Source of the DNA: Argyresthia goedartella
Taxonomy: Eukaryota; Arthropoda; Insecta; Lepidoptera; Argyresthiidae
Assembly: GCA_949825045.1 (NCBI GenBank)
Contig: OX463818.1
Span: forward strand, 34,674,906 to 34,738,905
Length of the DNA stretch: 64,000 nucleotides
Direction: 5' to 3'
The notes beneath the pieces were generated by a model that was not told the origin of the DNA, made no database searches, and saw only the letters and a program-made list of their open reading frames with translations. Positions 1-8,754 of this stretch are shown here, piece by piece. Both the position numbers and the translations under genes were made by a program. Numbering within the stretch: the stretch's first letter is position 1; every line of letters begins with the position of its first letter.

Positions 1-961
1 TACAAGTTCTTATGTAACGACCCAAGGATAGTTTTGGAATTTGGGTAGGTTGATTTAAAGGATAGGAACCGAGGTATATCTCGGCGCTTCAGACACACAC
101 GAAAATCCACTGTAGCACGCAATCACAAATCTTTCAGTTCCAGACGCGTAAAACAGCAGACCGAACTGTTCAGATTACCGAAAGACACGTGTACCACAGT
201 GGTTTGACGTACGGACTGATTCCCTTCTCCACCCCAGCGCTCGTATTTATAGGTGGCCCACATGTCTGAGATGGCGTCCCACACCGCAACCACTGCCCAA
301 GCGCAAGCTTCTTATCATTAACTACACAGGGTCTAGTTTCAATCAAACATGCCATGCACGCCTGCTGTCTACAATTTTGTGTATGCATAGTTCCTATAAT
401 CAACCGTCGGTTATCACTCAAGTCATTTGGTATTGCCGATACACAAAATTTGTCGATCGCTGGCTATAAAGTGGTTGCAATTAATTAAGCCTGACTGCCC
501 GACCGCTAGCATCTAAGACAAAGATCACTGGAAAGATCAAACCCGTGATGTCAGACTCACCACAACGTAATAATCAATCGCAATTGTATATTTGCAGTCA
601 ACACATTAGCTTTCTCCGTATAGTTCCATAAGAACCTTCGTTATTCATAATTTATTCAGCGCGCAGCCAAATCGGCTCTGATTCCTACACATTTCGCAGG
701 AATGCGACAAAAAAAACCTGACCCGACCTCTCTTCCCCGAAATTAACCACGTTCTCAGGCCCATTTCTTGCCAACTTACTTCGAATCACTCAATAACCCA
801 AGCGTTAAATGAACTGACACTTGTAGTCAATGCGTGTACCATTACATTGTCTTTGTGTATTTTGACGACATTCACATCCCGACCGGGGAGGAAGTATTAG
901 GGCTTGGTTTTTTTAACGTTTTTACAATCGTTTTTCCATCGATGTCGTTGACAAGCACACT
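1..961. other. No gene seen; MITE fragment near the right end
   Basis: I see no supportable coding region here. Around 847-915 there is a piece (gacgacattcacatcc ... ggtttttttaac) that recurs at about 18945-19015 and 29556-29621, where it forms the right end of a MITE whose tip is AAGTCGGTTTTTTT. The rest is AT-rich unique-looking sequence. Confidence 0.5.
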
Positions 962-1494
962 TACCTAGGTCTTGTCATCGATGTTCAAAGTTCAGCTGGG
1001 GACCTCATATACAGCGGGTATGCGACAAACTCAGGGCTCTCGCTGCATCATTTTATGTAGTAAGAAATAGAATACCTTTTAAGACACGACTCATGCTGTA
1101 TAATGCCTTAATTGACTCCATAGTATCGTATGATTTCTCTAGCTACGGACGAACTTATAAAACTTACCTCGATCAAATATTGTCATTACAAAATAAATTA
1201 CTTAAATTGATTGTTCGATATAATATAAAATGCGCATACTCCGAAACTAATGAGCCAAACTTTTTTACTTATAGTGGCACACTTCCTATTCACACCAAAG
1301 TGAAGTTTAACTTACTGAAAAAGGAATTCTTTAACAACACCATACAGCACACAATAGATCACCCCGAGGCACAGGTCGCAAAGCTCAAGGCAATCTCACC
1401 ACTACCCGCGCTAATAACTATTAAGGGGTTAAATATGGCCAGCGCCAGGGGACGCGAACAAAGAAATGCATCTTTAGCTTCAATTCTAGGCTAA
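962..1494 (+). pseudogene. LINE reverse-transcriptase C-terminal fragment
   Basis: The last 133 codons (1093-1494) are open and resemble the region downstream of the RT palm in CR1/Jockey LINEs: an ALxxSIVSYDFSSYGRTY stretch followed by LxLQNKLLKLIV. Upstream, the same protein continues in a shifted frame (CDKLRALAASF near 1024-1056, YLGLVID near 965), so at least one frameshift separates the pieces. No catalytic YADD/FADD box remains, so the fragment cannot encode an active polymerase. It ends in a normal stop, consistent with the natural C-terminus of ORF2. The clade is inferred from overall pattern only. Confidence 0.6.
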
Positions 1495-2262
1495 ACTAGA
1501 CAACATAAAAATGTAGGATAAATATATGTTATAAAAGGTCTATTAGAGATAAGAATGGACTTTTAAAATTACCGGATATGTGTTATATTTAATACTTAAA
1601 AATATTTTTCGCAATGCATTATTATTCAACTAAATGAACAAGCGCTCGGAGACGAAATCAGTTTCGTATATGAAACTAACACGCAAAAATATAAAAAAAG
1701 GGAAAATTTTTAGTTGTTTAATTTTATTTTGAATGTTATTATTACAGGAGTTTAGTAATATTTTCTATAATTTTCTTGGTCTCGGAGCTCGGGCTGCCCC
1801 GCGGGGCTCTGCGCGGGAGCATGCGTCAGTCTGCTTCTACGCGATGCGACGGGTATTTGTTTTATTTGTCTAATTCTCAATGCCATTGGCCCTTGTTCAG
1901 CCCTTAAGGCGAGCGGACGACTGCCTATTTGATTACGAGAATAATAAACAGCTTACCCACAGATCTCAAACATTCAATAAATCACAATAACATAAAATGG
2001 AAACTCAAGAAACATTTCTTCCTTTCCATTCTTAACCCCTAATTATATAACTAGGTACCTAATTTTCTTGTATGTAATAATACCCAATTACTTCTTGTAT
2101 GTAATATTACTTACTTTGTAATATAATCTAATAGTGTAAATACCTACTTGTAATTATTTCTGCGTAATACGGAACCACGCACAAACCTACGTGGTTTTTG
2201 TAGTTCTTTCAAATGAACTTTTATTATATTTTGGTTTATAATAAATAAATAAATAAATATAA
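962..2262 (+). mobile_element. 5'-truncated non-LTR retrotransposon (LINE) copy
   Basis: A LINE relic on the plus strand. It starts inside the reverse-transcriptase ORF (a YLGLVID motif near 965, the usual LG motif after the RT palm) and runs through the RT thumb/C-terminal region to a stop at 1494. A 3' UTR follows and ends in (TAAA)n at about 2241-2262. Truncation at the 5' end and a short tandem-repeat tail are typical of target-primed reverse transcription in CR1/Jockey-type LINEs. The exact 5' border is uncertain and I see no target-site duplication. Confidence 0.6.
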
Positions 2263-2288
2263 AAATAACCTTGGTGAATTATGTGTGA

Positions 2289-2602
2289 TTTTATCTACAC
2301 ACGTATCATAAACCCTCTTTACTGCGTTCAAAAACCGCACGTTAGGATCAGGTAAAAACTCGTTTCATATCTGGAAAACTACACATTATGGTCATTATGT
2401 GTAGTTTTTCTACATATAATGACAAATTTCGAACTCCGAAGCCCACCCGCGTGCCGTCCCTAGTTTTTTTGTGAAGTTGGTACTGACATTCAAATTTCGA
2501 ACGCCGGCGCCCGCCTGCGAGAAGTTGGTACTACAGAACAAGTTAAACAATTGCAGAGCCACAATGCCGGTCAAACATGCGGTTCCTGAACACATCAAAG
2601 AG
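2289..2602 (+). mobile_element. MITE family A, copy 1 (left part)
   Basis: The tip TTTATCTACACACGTATC matches the tips of the copies at 52817, 54379, 61950 and 62353. The copy ends abruptly at ...CACATCAAAGAG, exactly where the LINE-2 tail begins. The missing right tip (agagcttatgatatgtttgtagataaa) lies at about 18648-18675, on the far side of LINE-2. An internal hairpin (acattatggtcattatgt) is present. It is non-coding; a 62-residue minus-strand reading frame inside it is a by-product. Confidence 0.75.
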
Positions 2603-2675
2603 AAAATGAAATGAAAATGAAATGAAAATGAAATGAAAATGAAATGAAAATTAAAATGAAAATGAAAATGAAAAT
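2603..2675 (-). repeat. (GAAAAT/GAAAT)n tail of LINE-2
   Basis: A run of aaatg/aaaatg units abuts the broken MITE-A copy. On the minus strand it reads as CATTTT repeats, the expected position of the 3' tandem-repeat tail of the minus-strand LINE-2 element. Confidence 0.6.
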
Positions 2676-2892
2676 AGTATTTATTGAGCTAACTTATAAC
2701 TAATTACATTAGACCATAAAACTTAATCAATAAAGGCTACTTATGGTGCATATCTGGTTCATACTTGTTGACTCTTGAACTAGATTCTTTAGAACCTGTA
2801 TGTCGAGAGTCAAGTGGTTATCACCAAAAGTTGTCTCAGGGAGGTTGCCTCACTATAGGGTTAAGTGAGTGTGTGAATTATGTAATTAATAC

Positions 2893-3693
2893 TGTTACGA
2901 GCGTGGGGTTCGTATTTGATAGAAAAACACGAATTAATCCACTAATTAAAACACTCACTTTATTACCCAAATTAGGCACTTACAATTCACACGAACAGTA
3001 CATAAAATCCACTAAAATACACACACACACTATTTCACTATTTATGCACTCACTATTCACACGAAGAGTCTTTCTTTCCGATTATCCTTGTACTAGCACT
3101 CGATCGCAGTTAAAATGTAACTAACTCGCGCCGGCCGTCGGCGCCTTTTATATCCCGCGGAGCCGCTCTAGACACATTGTCCACACATATCGCGAATATT
3201 CTAGTAAGGACCAGCGTGCGGGCCGAGAACATTCGAGACCATATATGTCTCTCTCTAATGGTGCACTCTCTCTGTCACTCCCTTCTCGAATGTTCCGAGT
3301 ATAGCTATCTCTTTCTAGTAGTGCTATCTCTGTCATACACTTCTCGAATGTTCCGAGTATAGCTATCTCTTTCTAGTAGTGCTATCTCTGTCACTCCTAC
3401 CGGATATTTCGCCATATAACGATTTGTGCTTCAGAGGCCCATAAGGGGTCCTGAAAACGCCTGAAAACGGGTTTTCAGGTTATGGCGTCATCTGATAGAG
3501 GGTGCCCTGAAACGGACTGAAAACATGTTTCAGGCGCCTGAAAACGACGGCAACTTGGGTGAAATTTCGATCTTTAGATATGTGATAGAGTAACTTCTGA
3601 AACGGCCTGAAATGACTTTTCAGCCTGCTGAAAACGCCTCTAAAGCACTGAAATTGACGTTCAAAGTTTTTAACCTAACCTACCGGCGTAACA
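2893..3693 (-). repeat. Gypsy 3' LTR (left copy)
   Basis: 801 bp, bounded by the inverted heptamer TGTTACG/CGTAACA. Read on the minus strand, a TATAAAA box lies at 3147-3153 and an AATAAA signal at 2959-2964. A tandem duplication of about 60 bp around 3281-3400 carries the motif TTCTCGAATGTTC twice. Several CCTGAAAACG-type repeats fill the U3 part (3450-3660). Confidence 0.85.
3194..3353 (-). promoter_or_regulatory. Cluster of heat-shock-element-like motifs upstream of the LTR TATA box
   Basis: Two three-unit matches to the heat-shock element pattern nTTCnnGAAnnTTCn occur at 3283-3295 and 3341-3353, and two-unit GAAnnTTC matches at 3194-3201 and 3227-3234. In the element's own sense these lie upstream of the TATAAAA at 3147-3153, a spacing like that of heat-shock promoters. 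The same motifs occur in the other LTR (6852-6864 and 8147-8159), where the CR1 insertion separates them. Heat responsiveness is inferred from motif and spacing only. Confidence 0.55.
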
Positions 3694-6437
3694 CTACCCC
3701 CTCCTAAGACATGCTCGTCCCGAGCATCATTTTTTCCGTGGTATCTGGCCAGCCGGTCAACATGAACAATCTTGCTCGGACTACGAGGATTCCGCTGGAT
3801 TCGATACGTGACGTCGTTTATTTTGGTGACTACCTTGTAAGGCCCTTCCCAATTCGGAGATAGTTTCGGGGACTTTCCTACTCGTCGCATAGGGTTATGT
3901 AGCCACACCAACGAACCTTCCTCAAAACCCACTTGATAAGACTTCCGGTCATATCGGGTTTTCATCTTTATGCTAGCGTGGAGCCCGTGTTCACGTACCA
4001 GGCTATGAACATCATCAATCCGATCCCGCAAATCACTTGCATATTCCGTGATGATCCTTGGTGTATCGGGCGGACGTCCAGTCAGGAGATCTGCAGGCAG
4101 ACGGAGTGCTCTTCCAAAATTCGCATACGATGGAGTAACCGCCGTACTTTCGTGAGTTGCCGACCTATAAGACAACAGGAAGTGGGGGATATGCCGATCC
4201 CAATCTTTTTGATGGCTCTCAACGACCTTGGCTAGATGTCTCTCCAGTGTCTGGTTAAATCTCTCAACCATTCCATCTGACTGTGGATGATACGCCGTAG
4301 TCCTCGTCTTATGAATTCCCATTATGCGACAAGTCTCCTGAAAGACCGCAGACTCGAAGTTTCTTCCTTGATTACTGTGGATTTCGAGTGGTACCCCAAA
4401 CCGGCAGAATACTTCGTTAACTAACTTTTCAGCTATGGTTACCGCTTCTTGATTAGGAATGGCAAATACTTCAGGCCACTTCGTGAAGTAATCCATCACG
4501 ACAAGAATGTACTTGTTTCCGGAGTCCGATGCTGGGAATGGTCCTGCGACATCTAATGCAACCCTTTCCCAAGGGGCTCCCACGTTGTACAACTTGAGTG
4601 TTCCTCGGCTACGGGTATGCGGTCCCTTGACTGATGCACAGTTAGTGCATCGTTTACACCAATTTTCAACATCTTCTCGGCAGTGAATCCAATAAAAGCG
4701 TTGCCGAATTTTCATCAGGGTCCTTTTTACTCCAAGGTGTCCACCGGATGTTTCATCGTGAAAGCTTCTCAAAACATCTTTCACCCTTTTCTTTGGGACA
4801 ACGACTTGCAGGTGAGCATCCTTCCCATTTGTTGATTCCCATTTTCTACATAGATCTCCATTATGCATAACCAAGCTATCCCATTGTGCCCAGTAGCTTT
4901 TTGTTACCGCACTCATAGGAGCTACATCACACCATCTTGGTTTAGGTGCGCCAGCATTAATCCAATCAAAAATGGGTCTCACGTCAGGGTCCTCTTGTTG
5001 CGCTTGCTGCATGATTTCATCACTCCACTCGTCGCTAACCGTATCAGTTCTTATCATTGTCCTTGTCGCCGCGGTCCCCCCTGTCCCTGCGGTCCCGCTC
5101 GCCGCGCTCCCGCTCGCGCCGGTCCGAGCCAAGCCCCCCGCCGCCGCTGCTGCGGGAGCTCCTCTCGTGCCTTTACGTCTGCCAACGGCTGGAGGTGCTA
5201 TGTGATACCCCAGTGAATCTCTAGTGGCGGTCGCGCGACCGACGTCGCGAGCCGCGCTCGTGCGGTGACCGGTCACGCCTGTCCTTGCGATGCTTGCGGT
5301 CACGATCGCGGTCTCGGTCCCGCTGGCTTCGATCCCCTCTCTCGCTCCGCTCGCTGCGATCTTCGCGCGATGGCCTGGCCCGCTCCTTGTCCTTGTCCTT
5401 GGAGCGGGGTCTCTGTCCCTCCTAGTCCTTTTCGGACAGCCTGACTGCAGGTGACCACGTTCTCCACAATGGTAGCAACGTGGCCCAAATTCGCGGCGGG
5501 AATCTACTGGCTTCGTAGTCAACACTTCTCGCACCCTGAAAGGCCTGGATGAATACTGTCGTACAGCTTCCACCTCGAGAGCGTGGGCTACTGCATCCTT
5601 TAGGCTGCCATGATGTCCCAATCGCACGGCTGCCCTCACTTCCAGATCCCGGATCCCATCGATGAAGGCCTGCACCAGCATACTGTCCACAAAGGATGCT
5701 GACGTACGTTGATAGGCCTTCCTAACCAACTTCTCGATTTCCAGGGCCCACTGTTGTAAGGACTCGTTACGTCCTTGTGTCCTGTCCTTTAACTGAGCTC
5801 GGTACACGTGCTCCAGGTGACTGTCACCGTATCGTGCCTCCAAGGCTTCTAGAAGGCGCTCGTACGTCCGGTCGTTTCCTAGAGCCTCTAGTATGGTAAG
5901 AGCCTCGTCGCGCAGCGCCAACGTCAGTGCTGTCCTGGCTTGCTCCTTACTCCAACCATTAGCCTGGGAAACAGACTCGAACTGCAGCTTATAGGCAGTC
6001 CACGATGAGCTACCGTCAAAGGGAGGCACTTTGAACCTGCCGCCTCCGGACACCGATGCGTCGGGTACATAGGTACTTGGACCATTAGCCACTTTGATCT
6101 CAAGTTTTTGGAGACGGCTCTCACAGGTCTCAATTTTTTTATCGACATCATGGACTCGACTCTCTAGTTTTTCATCCATATCGGCCAGTTTTTCCTGGAC
6201 CTCGAACAACTCTCTCTTCCATTCGGTCGTGGACTCATGTACCTCACGAAGCATTCGTGCCTGTTCCTCCTGTTTTCGCGACTGTTCCTTTAGGAGGACG
6301 AAGATAACGTTGAGGTCTACTCCTTGTGCAGCTGGAGCAGGTGATTCCGACGTACCAGGCATCGAGTCTCCAGACCCAGACGTTTGGCTTCGCGTCGTCA
6401 CTCCTTTTGGCTCAGTTTCTCGTGGCATTAACGGCAT
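3675..6437 (-). CDS. Gag-integrase fusion polyprotein with Arg/Asp-rich insert (920 aa)
   Basis: Gag: coiled-coil-like N-terminal part (about residues 45-115), a retrotransposon gag region (about 135-310) and one CCHC knuckle (C321, C324, H329, C334). Residues 335-460 are low-complexity Arg/Ala/Gly. At about 461 the sequence becomes the linker before a gypsy integrase: HHCC zinc site (H560, H567, C597, C600) and a DDE core with D629 and E725. The second catalytic position is Asn689 (HSNQ, codon 4371-4373) where HSDQ is usual, so strand transfer should be impaired. Protease, RT and RNase H are absent; a full gypsy pol would add some 500-700 residues. The stop lies 19 bp inside the 3' LTR. The start at 6437 is 6 bp from the primer site and opens the gag frame. 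Confidence 0.8.
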   Translation of the reverse strand: MPLMPRETEPKGVTTRSQTSGSGDSMPGTSESPAPAAQGVDLNVIFVLLKEQSRKQEEQARMLREVHESTTEWKRELFEVQEKLADMDEKLESRVHDVDKKIETCESRLQKLEIKVANGPSTYVPDASVSGGGRFKVPPFDGSSSWTAYKLQFESVSQANGWSKEQARTALTLALRDEALTILEALGNDRTYERLLEALEARYGDSHLEHVYRAQLKDRTQGRNESLQQWALEIEKLVRKAYQRTSASFVDSMLVQAFIDGIRDLEVRAAVRLGHHGSLKDAVAHALEVEAVRQYSSRPFRVREVLTTKPVDSRREFGPRCYHCGERGHLQSGCPKRTRRDRDPAPRTRTRSGPGHRAKIAASGAREGIEASGTETAIVTASIARTGVTGHRTSAARDVGRATATRDSLGYHIAPPAVGRRKGTRGAPAAAAAGGLARTGASGSAASGTAGTGGTAATRTMIRTDTVSDEWSDEIMQQAQQEDPDVRPIFDWINAGAPKPRWCDVAPMSAVTKSYWAQWDSLVMHNGDLCRKWESTNGKDAHLQVVVPKKRVKDVLRSFHDETSGGHLGVKRTLMKIRQRFYWIHCREDVENWCKRCTNCASVKGPHTRSRGTLKLYNVGAPWERVALDVAGPFPASDSGNKYILVVMDYFTKWPEVFAIPNQEAVTIAEKLVNEVFCRFGVPLEIHSNQGRNFESAVFQETCRIMGIHKTRTTAYHPQSDGMVERFNQTLERHLAKVVESHQKDWDRHIPHFLLSYRSATHESTAVTPSYANFGRALRLPADLLTGRPPDTPRIITEYASDLRDRIDDVHSLVREHGLHASIKMKTRYDRKSYQVGFEEGSLVWLHNPMRRVGKSPKLSPNWEGPYKVVTKINDVTYRIQRNPRSPSKIVHVDRLARYHGKNDARDEHVLGGGSVTPVG
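3694..3705 (-). other. Gypsy polypurine tract
   Basis: On the minus strand the bases immediately before the 3' LTR read AGGAGGGGGTAG, the expected plus-strand primer position. Confidence 0.7.
5040..5430 (-). other. GC-rich Arg/Asp/Glu-rich coding-like insert between gag and integrase
   Basis: In the frame used by the fusion this stretch gives Ala/Gly/Arg-rich filler. In another minus-strand frame it gives long runs of RD, RE and RS dipeptides (for example KDKDKERAR, RDRDRDRDRKHRKDRR, RRERERGERDRR), interrupted by two stops around 5170-5215. That composition resembles RS/RD domains of splicing proteins and is unlike either neighbouring domain. It sits exactly where protease-RT-RNase H should be, so it may be captured host sequence. 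A rearranged natural gag tail is the alternative. Confidence 0.45.
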
Positions 6438-6442
6438 TTTCT

Positions 6443-6460
6443 ATCCCACTTCTGACACCA
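6443..6460 (-). other. Gypsy primer-binding site, tRNA-Leu type
   Basis: On the minus strand, two bases after the 5' LTR, the sequence reads TGGTGTCAGAAGTGGGAT. This is the complement of the 3' end of a eukaryotic tRNA-Leu whose acceptor stem begins GTCAGAA (as I know the tRNA sequence). Confidence 0.7.
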
Positions 6461-6901
6461 AATGTTACGAGCGTGGGTTCGTATTTGATAGAAAAACACG
6501 AATTAATCCACTCATTAAAACACTCACTTTATTACCCAAATTAGGCACTTACAATTCACACGAACTGTACATAAAATCCACTAAAACACACACACACACT
6601 ATTTCACTATTTATGCACTCACTATTCACACGAAGAGTCTTTCTTTCCGATTATCCTTGTACTAGCACTCGATCGCAGTTAAAATGTAACTAACTCGCGC
6701 CGGCCGTCGGCGCCTTTTATATCCCGCGGAGCCGCTCTAGACACATTGTCCACACATATCGCGAATATTCTAGTAAGGACCAGCGTGCGGGCCGAGAACA
6801 TTCGAGACCATATATGTCTCTCTCTAATGGTGCACTCTCTCTGTCACTCCCTTCTCGAATGTTCCGAGTATAGCTATCTCTTTCTAGTAGTGCTATCTCT
6901 G

Positions 6902-8135
6902 GAAGGGACTGTCATGATATGGTACTGTTTGCTGATGACACCTCACTTATTTTTAAAACAAAGCGAAACCAACACGCTACTGATGATCACGTGAACAATA
7001 CCATATCAAGAGTGGTAAATTGGTTTAATGTTAATAATTTGCTATTAAATGAGAAAAAGACTAAATGTGTTAAGTTTCTTACTACTAACGTTAAAAATAA
7101 TCAGACATGTATAACAATTAAAAATGAGGAATTGGAATTGGTAACCAGCACAGTGTTTCTAGGTATAACGTTGGATTCCAAACTCCAATGGGGTCCACAT
7201 ATTGATAAGCTATCGAACAGACTGAGCTCTGCAGCTTTTGCATGCAGGAAAATCCGTCACTTGACAGATTTAAAAACAGCCAGATTAGTTTATTTTAGTT
7301 ATTTTCATAGTATTATGTCCTACGGTATTCTGCTCTGGGGCAGTGCTGCTGACATAAATACTATTTTTGTGCTGCAGAAGCGGGCTGTTCGTGCGATTTA
7401 TAAAATTTATAAAATGAATAATAGAGATTCTCTTAGAAATAAGTTTAAAGAAGTAAATATATTGACAGTCCATAGTCAATATATTTACGAGAATATTATG
7501 TATGTCCATAAGAACATTGTTAACTTTCGAAGAAACTGTGATATACATAACTTTAATACTAGAAACAAGGACAAACTTGCAGTGCCCACTACTCGGCTCC
7601 ATAAAATAAAAAACTCGTTCAAGGGTAATTGTGTAAGATTTTACAATAAACTCCCAAGCACTTTGACAGATCTATCAATTAATAAGTTCAAGAAATACAT
7701 CAAGCAAAGGCTTATTTCTAAAGCTTACTACAGTATTAAAGAGTACATAGACGATAAGAATGCTTGGGACTGAATTGTTCTAATTAATTGTGAGCATCCT
7801 CACTGCCAGAGTTTCTTTTACTGGACACTTGGAGGCCTTTTACACCTCCAAAGATTAATTTAATTATACAACTCTTGACTGTGGGGACCATTTACATCTC
7901 CTATTATCATTGTATTATTGACTAAAGAGACTATACATCTCTGTTATTTATATTTTAATTATTTTATTATGACATGAGACTCTTTACATCTCTCAGAAAC
8001 AATAATTAAGTACTTTTTTTTTTTTTTCTGATAATATGATAATAATACCAAATGTTCTGTAAAAAATGAAATGAAATGACATGTGAAAGTGCCCTTGTGG
8101 CCTATTTACAGAATAAACGTTTTGAGTTTTGAGTT
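6902..8135 (+). mobile_element. CR1-type LINE copy inserted in the gypsy LTR
   Basis: A 5'-truncated plus-strand LINE beginning inside the RT gene. It carries the FADDTS catalytic box, the RT C-terminus and a 3' UTR rich in 'ttacacctcc/ttacatctcc' units, and ends in TTTTGAG repeats (about 8119-8134). Only CTG is shared at the two junctions, so the target-site duplication is very short or absent. It belongs to the same subfamily as the copies at 20712-21960 and 33705-41800. Confidence 0.75.
6919..7773 (+). pseudogene. CR1-type reverse-transcriptase C-terminal half
   Basis: 284 open codons starting at the RT catalytic motif (VLFADDTSLIF). Then come the LGITLDSKLQWGPHI motif, the SYGILLWG motif and the QKRAVRAIY motif that mark the thumb region of CR1/Jockey RTs. 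The RT fingers, endonuclease and ORF1 are missing, so this is a dead truncated copy although the frame is intact. Intactness of the remaining frame points to a recent insertion, in keeping with the young gypsy LTR that hosts it. The true ORF has no start here: the first Met is simply internal. Confidence 0.75.
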
Positions 8136-8754
8136 CTGTCATACACTTCTCGAATGTTCCGAGTATAGCTATCTCTTTCTAGTAGTGCTATCTCTGTCAC
8201 TCCTACCGGATATTTCGCCATATAACGATTTGTGCTTCAGAGGCCCATAAGGGGTCCTGAAAACGCCTGAAAACGGGTTTTCAGGTTATGGCGTCATCTG
8301 ATAGAGGGTGCCCTGAAACGGACTGAAAACATGTTTCAGGCGCCTGAAAACGACGGCAACTTGGGTGAAATTTCGATCTTTAGATATGTGATAGAGTAAC
8401 TTCTGAAACGGCCTGAAATGACTTTTCAGCCTGCTGAAAACGCCTCTAAAGCACTGAAATTGACGTTCAAAGTTTTTAACCTAACCCACCGGCGTAACAA
8501 TACATTAACAAAATATATTAAAATTATACAATAATTTAGTGCAATTTATTCTGTTAACACTTTTCAATATTTATGTAAATGATATTGTGAGTCCTGACGA
8601 ATAAGAATTTCATTGCAAGGTTTAGGTTAGTTTCGTTTAGCTGAATGATTTTACAATAAGTAGGTAAGTATTTATCTTTTATCTTTAATATGTAAGATGT
8701 AAGTGTCTGAAGGGTTTTATAGGTAGTAAAGTGTTGATTTAGGGTTGATCTTAT

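Larger units (their letters stand above)
2893..8499 (-). mobile_element. Ty3/gypsy LTR retrotransposon lacking protease-RT-RNase H
   Basis: A complete minus-strand LTR element: LTRs at 2893-3693 and 6463-8499 (the latter interrupted), each starting TGTTACG and ending CGTAACA. It is flanked by a perfect 4-bp duplication ATAC (2889-2892 and 8500-8503). A tRNA-Leu-type primer site adjoins the 5' LTR and a G-rich polypurine tract adjoins the 3' LTR. About five differences separate the 800-bp LTRs, so insertion was recent. The internal region holds one ORF joining gag to integrase, with no RT. The element must have moved using polymerase supplied in trans. Confidence 0.85.
6463..8499 (-). repeat. 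Gypsy 5' LTR (right copy), split by a CR1 insertion
   Basis: The LTR runs 6463-6901 and resumes at about 8136-8499; without the insertion it matches the other LTR in length. Differences from the left copy are few (a G-run of three versus four near the tip, and single substitutions near 6506, 6567, 6587 and 8487). Because the element is on the minus strand, this is the promoter LTR, and the insertion lies between its two strong heat-shock-like repeats. Confidence 0.8.

Noticed and set aside
3933..5216. Plus-strand open frames opposite gag-integrase
   Set aside because: Shadows of the 920-codon minus-strand gene.
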